Position numbers and translations under genes: made by a program
Assembly (NCBI GenBank): GCA_934622035.1
Contig: CAKTVG010000001.1
Coordinates: 148,454-212,453, forward strand
Direction: 5' to 3'
Length of the DNA: 64,000 bases
Source of the DNA: an uncultured Oscillospiraceae bacterium
GTDB taxonomy: Bacteria > Bacillota > Clostridia > Oscillospirales > Oscillospiraceae
In this document: piece after piece, positions 59,090-64,000 of the stretch
Layout of the letters: each line of letters opens with the position of its first letter
Position numbering within the stretch: position 1 is the stretch's first letter
The notes under the pieces: model-generated
Databases searched by the model: none
Told to the model about the DNA's origin: nothing
Seen by the model: only the letters and a program-made list of their open reading frames with translations

Positions 59090-59483
59090 ATTGGGCAACG
59101 AACTCGGCGGGGCCTCGTGGGTAAGCTGCCGGAGCGTCGATTATGGACGGCGAGAAACCGCAGACGCGTGAACTCGTCGATGGCGGTGTACTGGAACAGG
59201 CGGAGCTCCGGGCCTGTAATACACTTACGAGGCACAACCTTTACGTCCACCTGAACGCGTTCCCCAGGATGGGTCATTTGCTCGTATGGCTTGGGTTTGT
59301 ACGTTTTTTCGGCTTTTCGGCAGGAAACAGCCCCATTTTGCGCATGACGCGGAACAGGCTCTCCGGACAGCGGGTATAGCCGCGCTGCCGCAGACGGTGC
59401 CAGAGCTCGATCATACCAAGCGTCGGATTCCGGCGCCGCATATCGCCGAATACCTTTTTATCCGCCTTATTATAGTTCTTCAT
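59090..59483 (-). pseudogene. Decayed IS transposase fragment (rve integrase type)
   Basis: Minus strand from 59483: KNYNKADKKVFGDMRRRNPT, then YTRCPESLFRVMRKMGLFP and AEKPKKRT. The frame then stops, but one base over it continues KPYEQMTHPGERVQVDVKVV and FQYTAIDEFTRLRFLAV, the DDE core around the first catalytic Asp. So there is a frameshift near 59291, and both the N-terminal part and everything after the DEFTR block are missing. It lies between the TetR-controlled gene and the tRNA integration site. Confidence 0.75.
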
Positions 59484-59512
59484 TCGTTTTCCGGAGAAGG
59501 GCGAAAAACTGC

Positions 59513-59541
59513 TTGCTTTTTTTCTGCTTTCCGGATATAAT
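59513..59541 (+). promoter_or_regulatory. Promoter pointing at the tRNA-Leu half copies
   Basis: TTGCTT (59513-59518), 17 bases, TATAAT (59536-59541), 14 bases before the first GCCGGTG. Probably the original promoter of the tRNA-Leu gene. Confidence 0.8.
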
Positions 59542-59554
59542 ATAAGAACTTCTT

Positions 59555-59933
59555 GCCGGTGTGTTGGAATTGGCAGACGAGGCGGACTCAAAATCCAGTG
59601 CGTCAAGGCATACCGCTGTGGCTGAAAACCCTTGATTTTCAAGGCTTTTTTACAAATCGAATAGGTGCTTTGGTTTTAATGTCCCTCCAAATATCCCTCC
59701 GTTTTCCGGCTGGGGTATTTGGGGCCGACTTAAAATAATAGATGCCGGTGTGTTGGAATTGGCAGACGAGGCGGACTCAAAATCCACTTCGCCGTTTCAT
59801 ACCACCTTGGTGTAAACCCTTGATTTTGCAAGGTTTTTTGAAAACTGAATATGTAATTTGGTTTTAATGTCCCTCCATGATGTCCCTCCGTTTTCTCGGA
59901 TGGGGCATCGGGAGATGACTTAAAATAATAGAT
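59555..59933 (+). repeat. Two tandem 190-bp units, each starting with a tRNA-Leu 5' half
   Basis: Units begin at 59555 and 59744; the intact tRNA begins at 59934 (periods 189 and 190). The first 42 bases of each copy, from the acceptor strand to the anticodon stem, match the intact tRNA; then they diverge. Each unit then has CCTTGA...TCAAGG or CCTTG...CAAGG with a T-run (59630-59651 and 59818-59839, terminator-like), a pair of (G)TCCCTCC boxes (59681, 59694; 59869, 59882) and a shared end GACTTAAAATAATAGAT. They look like scars of earlier integrations at this tRNA. Confidence 0.88.
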
Positions 59934-60021
59934 GCCGGTGTGTTGGAATTGGCAGACGAGGCGGACTCAAAATCCGTTGGGCTAATAACCCGTGCGGGTT
60001 CGACCCCCGCCACCGGCACCA
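59934..60021 (+). tRNA. tRNA-Leu (anticodon CAA)
   Basis: Acceptor strands GCCGGTG (59934-59940) and CACCGGC (60011-60017) pair fully, with discriminator A and encoded CCA at 60018-60021. The D-arm has TTGGCAGACGAGG, the anticodon loop is CTCAAAA within CGGA/TCCG, and the T-arm is GCGGGTTCGACCCCCGC. The long variable arm (GGGCTAATAACCC) fits leucine. No convincing own promoter is seen directly upstream. Confidence 0.96.
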
Positions 60022-60031
60022 CACTTTGAAG

Positions 60032-60074
60032 GCTCGCAAACCCTTGATACGGCTGGGTTTGCGGGCTTTTCTTT
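60032..60074 (+). terminator. tRNA-Leu terminator
   Basis: A 12-bp stem GCTCGCAAACCC/GGGTTTGCGGGC followed by TTTTCTTT. Its CAAACCCTTGAT segment resembles the matching position in both upstream units. Confidence 0.85.
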
Positions 60075-60089
60075 ATGCTCTGTGCGCTT

Positions 60090-60165
60090 ATGTACTGTCC
60101 CTCCCGCATCATCATATTTGCCGTTTGCAGGCTGATTTTAGGAGGGACATCGGAGGGACATAAAG
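60090..60165. other. Putative integrase arm sites of the element
   Basis: GTCCCTCC at 60097-60104 and its complement GGAGGGAC at 60141-60148 and 60152-60159 match the paired boxes in the two scar units. Their place between the tRNA and the integrase gene fits an attL arm region. Confidence 0.55.
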
Positions 60166-60167
60166 TA

Positions 60168-61361
60168 TCATGCGGAGGGATATACGCCCAAAATCGCATT
60201 GGCAGACGCAATCTTCGAGTTGAAATTCAGGTGCGTGTAAATGTTTGAGGTGGTCGAAATATCACTGTGCCCCAACCATTCCTGAATTTCTTTCAGGCTG
60301 ACACCATTTGCATACAACAGACTTGCACAACTATGACGAAGATCATGGAAACGGATCTTCCGCATACCGTTCTTTTGCAGGATCAGTGGGAAATGCTGTG
60401 TGATATATCCGGGCTTCACAAGCTCACCGATTTCATTGACATAGATATAATCAGCAAACTTCCTGCAATAAGATTTTCCGCACAGCTTTCGGTTCAGCTC
60501 CTGTTCTGCTTTCAGGCGATGCAGCAATTCCTCAAATGGCGGCACAAGCGGCAGGCTGCGATAGCTGGCCTTTGTCTTTGTCCTGTCCTTTTGAATGATC
60601 TTGCTCTTGCCGTCTATGGTCGCCTGCGTAACGGTGTGCCGAATCGTAATCGTTTTTTTCTTGAAGTCGATGGCATCCCATTTCAGACCTACCGCCTCGC
60701 TTCGGCGCAAACCGTAAAATGCACCGAGGATCACGCCAAGTTCAATGGGATCACCACGGACAACTTCAAAAAGATGGTTCAGCTCATCCTCCTCATAGAA
60801 GCTGCCAACGAACTTTTCCTTCTTGGGTCGTTCAATCCGGTCTGCCGGATTCGAGTCAATCAGGCCGAGTTTGAAAGCGTGCTGCAAGGCTTTACGAATA
60901 TTGGCGTGACGGTGTATGACCGTGTTTGCAGAAACGCCTCGTACCGTCAATTCATAGGTGTAGTAATCTTGTATGTGCTTCGGTGTCACCTCGCACAGAG
61001 CCAGTCCGGGGTGATGTTCCTCAAAATAAGGAATAATCTTATTTTTGATGCCCATTACATACGCCCCGTAGGTGGTTTCCTCCACATTCTTTTTCGTCAT
61101 TTCCAGCCAATCGAGCAGGAACGCAGTAAAAAGAATTGTGCCAACGGGGGCTTTGCCCGTACTGCGTTCGATTGCTCTTGCTTCCAGTTCTGCTTCCTTG
61201 GCGGCACGAGCCTCGGAAAGCATCTTTTCGGCACGCTTTTTGTTTCCCTTTACTGTCAGACCCGTAGACTTGGACGGCGTGTGCCGTTTGCCGTATTCGT
61301 CCACATAGTTCAGTACCATATGATAGTACCCGTTTTTCTCTCGCAGATGTCCTGCTACCAT
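60168..61361 (-). CDS. Tyrosine-type site-specific integrase
   Basis: 397 residues, Tn916-like group. An N-terminal AP2-like arm-binding part (GHLREKNGYYHMVLNYVDEYGKR), a core-binding SAM-like domain (about 80-175) and the catalytic domain with Arg in GLRRSEAVGLKWD, HDLRHSCASLL, the second His in WLGHSDISTTSNIY and the nucleophile Tyr in IYTHLN. AAAGGAGG lies seven bases before the ATG at 61361. Next to tRNA-Leu, so it is the enzyme that would insert and excise this element there. Confidence 0.94.
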   Translation of the reverse strand: MVAGHLREKNGYYHMVLNYVDEYGKRHTPSKSTGLTVKGNKKRAEKMLSEARAAKEAELEARAIERSTGKAPVGTILFTAFLLDWLEMTKKNVEETTYGAYVMGIKNKIIPYFEEHHPGLALCEVTPKHIQDYYTYELTVRGVSANTVIHRHANIRKALQHAFKLGLIDSNPADRIERPKKEKFVGSFYEEDELNHLFEVVRGDPIELGVILGAFYGLRRSEAVGLKWDAIDFKKKTITIRHTVTQATIDGKSKIIQKDRTKTKASYRSLPLVPPFEELLHRLKAEQELNRKLCGKSYCRKFADYIYVNEIGELVKPGYITQHFPLILQKNGMRKIRFHDLRHSCASLLYANGVSLKEIQEWLGHSDISTTSNIYTHLNFNSKIASANAILGVYPSA

Positions 61362-61460
61362 AATAAAACCTCCTTTGAATGGTACAGCGTAGATCCATCT
61401 GCCATTGACATTCATATTGTAGCAGAAAGAACTTCATAGGCCAAATGTGCAAACGAGGTT

Positions 61461-61679
61461 TCACGCACTGGATTTATCTACAAGCTCCAAGTATTTCAGA
61501 ATGTTCAGCTTCGGAATACAATAGTGACGGCCAATGACAAAGCTCCTGATCTCACCGGAGCGCAAGAGTTTATAGGCAGTTTTATCGCAGATGCCACCGA
61601 GCATTTCACACATCTGCTGGACATTGACCACATCGGGATAGTCGGTAAATAACAGCTTGTAGGCCGTCTGTGATTCCAT
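61461..61679 (-). CDS. xis: Excisionase-like helix-turn-helix protein
   Basis: 72 residues with a MerR/excisionase-type winged helix: VVNVQQMCEMLGG, KTAYKLLRSGEIRSFVIGRHYCIPKLNILKYL. Small size and position just before the integrase gene are those of Xis directionality factors. AAGGAGG precedes the ATG. Confidence 0.85.
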   Translation of the reverse strand: MESQTAYKLLFTDYPDVVNVQQMCEMLGGICDKTAYKLLRSGEIRSFVIGRHYCIPKLNILKYLELVDKSSA

Positions 61680-61690
61680 AGGCCGCCTCC

Positions 61691-62215
61691 TTACCGCTTC
61701 TTCGGCACAAGCTCATAGTCATACCCTTTCCGCTGATTACAGTAGGTACAAGTGTCCTTCGCCACCTGCACCGGGTCGATCCTGCGCAAATAATAAGCAC
61801 CCGTGCCGTAGAAATTATCGGCGCAGGTGCTGCAAAGGCAGAGGATCAGTTTTTTCGGGACGCTTTCGATCAGACCGATGCTGACCGCCAGCGCATGGTT
61901 GATGCCGCAAATGTGCTTTTCGGAGAGATGCCCGATGAAGTTGCCCAAGCGGCGCTTATCGACGGTGCGCAGCTGTTCCAGCAGGACGATGGAGGGCAGT
62001 TCCAAGCCGTCCTCGGCGTCGATGTAGTAGTGGGTGGGAAGTTTGGCTTTCACGCCGGTTTTGCTCGTAATGGAAGCGATAATGACCGTGGGGCTGTGTT
62101 TGTTCCCGACATTGTTCTGAATGATCACGACAGGACGGTAGCCCTCCTGCTCGGAGCCGATGCCACGGCCCAGATCGGCGTAATACATATCGCCGCGCAA
62201 ATATGTGTGGTTCAT
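61691..62215 (-). CDS. MazF/PemK-like protein with C-terminal Cys motif
   Basis: 174 residues. The first 115 match the MazF/PemK endoribonuclease fold: GDMYYADLGRGIGSEQEGYRPVVIIQNN, PTVIIASITSK and LEQLRTVDKRRLGNFIG. The remaining 55 residues carry LCLCSTCADNFYGTG and CTYCNQRKGY, a probable zinc site not present in ordinary MazF. No antitoxin gene is adjacent: the neighbours are xis (11 bases downstream) and non-coding sequence. AGGAGG lies ahead of the ATG. Whether it is a toxin or a mobile-element regulator is open. Confidence 0.85.
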   Translation of the reverse strand: MNHTYLRGDMYYADLGRGIGSEQEGYRPVVIIQNNVGNKHSPTVIIASITSKTGVKAKLPTHYYIDAEDGLELPSIVLLEQLRTVDKRRLGNFIGHLSEKHICGINHALAVSIGLIESVPKKLILCLCSTCADNFYGTGAYYLRRIDPVQVAKDTCTYCNQRKGYDYELVPKKR

Positions 62216-62796
62216 TCTGTGATGACCTCCTTTGTGTATTTAGGCGTTTCCGCCTATGTAGAGGTCAAGCGGCAAAACAGAATTAAGGTCGGTGAGAGAT
62301 TAAACACTCTCCGTTTCATCTGACCCGTCCCGTCGCTTGACCGTGGTATTTTGAAGAAAATCTATTTGTCCTCGACACCCCGATTTTCTATTGGGAAGTC
62401 ATCAAGCGGCCGATGGCTGTCGGCTCCACGGGGATTTCACCCTCACGAGGTTCTCTCGCAACCGCCCCCATTGCCTGCGACGGCTTCACGGTCGAAATGC
62501 CGCTTATCACGCTCGGACTGTGGCTGGACGGGAGTATCGTTAGCCCTATTGCCGGTCGTCGCCGGGGCGGGAGCCACCCGCCCGTGATAGCCGACTGTTT
62601 ATCGCTCCCTGCAATGCAGATCGTGGCGCAGCCGCTAATGTGGCTCATGCTTTCACAATGGCAATAGGAATGTGCTTGATGAATGGGTATTCGGTTGTCA
62701 AAGATCATCCCTGTCTGCCGAAAAGGAAAACAGGCAGAGAGTTTTCGTACCTCTCCACCTGTTTCCTCACTTAAAGGCTATTTGTGTAGTCCAAGC
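62216..62796. other. Long mostly non-coding region in the element
   Basis: About 580 bases. A GC-rich block (about 62395-62670) contains an 84-codon open frame at 62413 with unlikely composition and no ribosome binding site. It holds many short inverted repeats (for example GGCGGGAGCCACCCGCC near 62565). I see no match to a named RNA family, but a structured leader, antisense RNA or transfer-related site is possible. Confidence 0.4.
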
Positions 62797-63276
62797 TCAA
62801 AAATTTTTGAAAAACTTTTTGAGCTTTTCCACGGCGATGTCTACGCTGAATTTTACTGCCCGCTTGGTGCATCCCTCTATTCCTGCGATCTGCTCATAGG
62901 TCAGACCTTGAAAGTAGTAGAGGATCAGCCTCCGCTTTTGTATTTCGGGAAGTTCTGAAATCGCCCTATGTAACTTCGCATATTCCATGCTCTGCAAAGT
63001 GCTTTCTTCAACCGTCGCCGGACGATGCACGGCCCGGTCATACAACGATGCCTCCGTGAGCTCCGATTGCTCATAGTGACGATCCACCTCGTTCAGATAG
63101 GAAAGGTCGTCCAACTCAAAGGAATCAAGCAACTCAAACACGGCAGCGCTGATCTCAAAATGATGTCGATTGCCTTGTCCGTCCGAAAAGGTCAGCCAGT
63201 GGCGGCCGTCCTCGGTTGTGCCGATGGTATAGGGATTATATTTGTCCTTTCTTCGTTTCGGATGGTGTCCATCCAT
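62797..63276 (-). CDS. Sigma-70-like factor of a Tn916-type element
   Basis: 159 residues. The C-terminal part is region 4: LPEIQKRRLILYYFQGLTYEQIAGIEGCTKRAVKFSVDIAVEKLKKFF. The N-terminal half (HHFEISAAVFELLDSFELDDLSYLNEVDRHYEQSE) is that of the small sigma-like proteins common in clostridial integrative elements. It probably directs transcription of element genes. GGAGG precedes the ATG by 7 bases but is buried in a hairpin. Confidence 0.87.
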   Translation of the reverse strand: MDGHHPKRRKDKYNPYTIGTTEDGRHWLTFSDGQGNRHHFEISAAVFELLDSFELDDLSYLNEVDRHYEQSELTEASLYDRAVHRPATVEESTLQSMEYAKLHRAISELPEIQKRRLILYYFQGLTYEQIAGIEGCTKRAVKFSVDIAVEKLKKFFKNF

Positions 63277-63284
63277 GATATTTT

Positions 63285-63328
63285 CCTCCGTTTCGATTTG
63301 AATTTTGGAAATTCAAATCGGACGGAGG
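63285..63328 (-). promoter_or_regulatory. Hairpin that hides the ribosome binding site of the sigma-like gene
   Basis: CCTCCGT (63285-63291) pairs with ACGGAGG (63322-63328), and CGATTTGAATT with AATTCAAATCG inside. On the minus-strand mRNA the GGAGG that serves the start at 63276 is in the 3' arm. Confidence 0.75.
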
Positions 63329-63372
63329 GCTGCGGCAGCCAACGCTGCCACACAAAAGGCGCAGATATAGCA

Positions 63373-63416
63373 AAACGCACCTGCAAAGCGGCGGAAGCCG
63401 CAATGTAGGTGCGTTT
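63373..63416. terminator. Large hairpin in the intergenic region
   Basis: AAACGCACCT (63373-63382) pairs with AGGTGCGTTT (63407-63416) around an inner GCGGC/GCCGC stem. T-run on the plus side, A-run on the other; could be a terminator in either direction. Confidence 0.55.
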
Positions 63417-63585
63417 AATTCATATTTACAATGGTCTGTCAGTTCAGTATACGAGCCGTAATATCCCGATGACGAAAACGGACTTTTTTTGACGGTTCAT
63501 CGGGTAAGCGATTTGTTATGCAGGCGAATCAAATTGGTGGCTTCTGACGGGCAGAGCTGCCGAATGTCGAGTCCAACGCATAAAA

Positions 63586-63622
63586 AATCCCTCCAATCCA
63601 AAAACTCGGATCTGAGGGATAT
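63586..63622 (-). terminator. Terminator-like hairpin, minus direction
   Basis: ATCCCTC (63587-63593) pairs with GAGGGAT (63614-63620); on the minus strand T6 follows. No minus-strand gene ends here, so it may stop antisense transcription from the regulator region. Confidence 0.45.
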
Positions 63623-63784
63623 GGGCGTGTTTTTAGACCCCGTCAAAGCCTCGTTTTTTTATTTGGCGGGGCGGTGTCTTTATTTAGTTCAGTTTTCACC
63701 GCACTGTTCGTTCACTAATAATTGAACGGCTATGCCATTATCAGCATGAACGAAATCCATATAATTATATATGGAGGTGAACGC

Positions 63785-64000
63785 ATGGTGCAGAAACAAC
63801 CTGAAACACCAAGTGAGATCATAAAAGCGGCACGGGACAAGTCCGATTTGACCGTCGAAGAACTGACCGACCGCGTTGGTATCACGGAGCGATACTTATA
63901 TAGGATCGAGAACGAGGGCAAAATACCAACATTTGAAGTCCTCAAGAAAATCGTCCGGGAGTTAGCCATTGATGGGAACTTGATCTTCTACCCGGAAAAG
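63785..64000 (+). CDS. Cro/CI-type helix-turn-helix regulator, cut by window end
   Basis: 72 codons are visible: SEIIKAARDKSDLTVEELTDRVGITERYLYRIENEGKIPTFEVLKKIVREL is a standard HTH_3 domain (about 11-61). GGAGGTG lies six bases before the ATG. Divergent from the sigma-like gene, as regulators of Tn916-type elements often are. The C-terminal part is outside the window. Confidence 0.88.
   Translation, partial: MVQKQPETPSEIIKAARDKSDLTVEELTDRVGITERYLYRIENEGKIPTFEVLKKIVRELAIDGNLIFYPEK

Noticed and set aside
59555..59785. Two extra tRNA-Leu genes
   Set aside because: Only the 5' 42 bases match; there is no T-arm, no CACCGGC acceptor strand and no CCA, so they are half copies.
62413..62667. 84-codon open frame in the element
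   Set aside because: No ribosome binding site, no coding-like pattern, and it ends in a structured GC-rich block. Treated as non-coding.

Overview
The window looks like chromosome of a GC-rich, anaerobic, probably spore-forming member of the Clostridia, most like the Oscillospiraceae. The reasons are strong AGGAGG ribosome binding sites with some TTG starts, consensus sigma-A promoters, a six-gene Rnf complex, a PdaA-type spore-cortex deacetylase, a YtvI-like protein, Mini-RNase III, RqcH, PheB and a tandem glycine riboswitch. The species assignment is inference from gene content only.

Layout. 1-3.2 kb: glycogen/maltodextrin use (3' part of glgP, then a GH13 enzyme). 3.6-12.4 kb: a small membrane protein gene, then a complete peptide ABC importer (binding lipoprotein, two permeases, two ATPases, a small membrane protein); one permease carries a very large extracytoplasmic insertion. 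12.5-16 kb: a membrane protein with an acyltransferase-like domain, PdaA, a 50-residue Cys-rich protein, a small hypothetical and an acetyltransferase. 16-20.5 kb, minus strand: PadR/HAAS/membrane-protein operon and vanZ-like/metG. 20.9-27 kb: U32 protein, maf, mreC, mreD, mrdA (cell shape). 27.4-34.7 kb: Mn-dependent pyrophosphatase, nucleotidyltransferase, AraC regulator, a membrane protein with a papain-like motif pair, YtvI-like protein, PheB, and an acyl-carrier-protein-like gene lacking the carrier serine. 34.7-39.7 kb: rnfCDGEAB on the minus strand. 39.8-46.2 kb: riboswitch-glyA, an exonuclease, an aminotransferase, mrnC-rqcH.

46.4-53.9 kb is the most unusual part: one promoter leads an apparent operon with an amber-interrupted membrane gene, two zinc-ribbon membrane proteins, a von Willebrand A protein, a PP2C-type phosphatase, a Ser/Thr kinase with a zinc-ribbon tail, a zinc-ribbon membrane protein with WSxWS repeats, and a further double zinc-ribbon membrane protein. 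It reads like an envelope-sensing phosphorylation system.

54.1-56.7 kb is visibly AT-richer and holds small lipoprotein and membrane genes. 56.7-59 kb has three acetyltransferases around a TetR regulator with two matching operators, then a decayed transposase. From 59.5 kb a tRNA-Leu(CAA) site has been used repeatedly for integration: two 5'-half copies precede the intact tRNA, followed by integrase, excisionase, a MazF/PemK-like protein, a sigma factor and a regulator cut by the window end, which is the left end of an integrative element.

Five intergenic clusters share a family of GC-rich imperfect palindromes, four of them between convergent genes.
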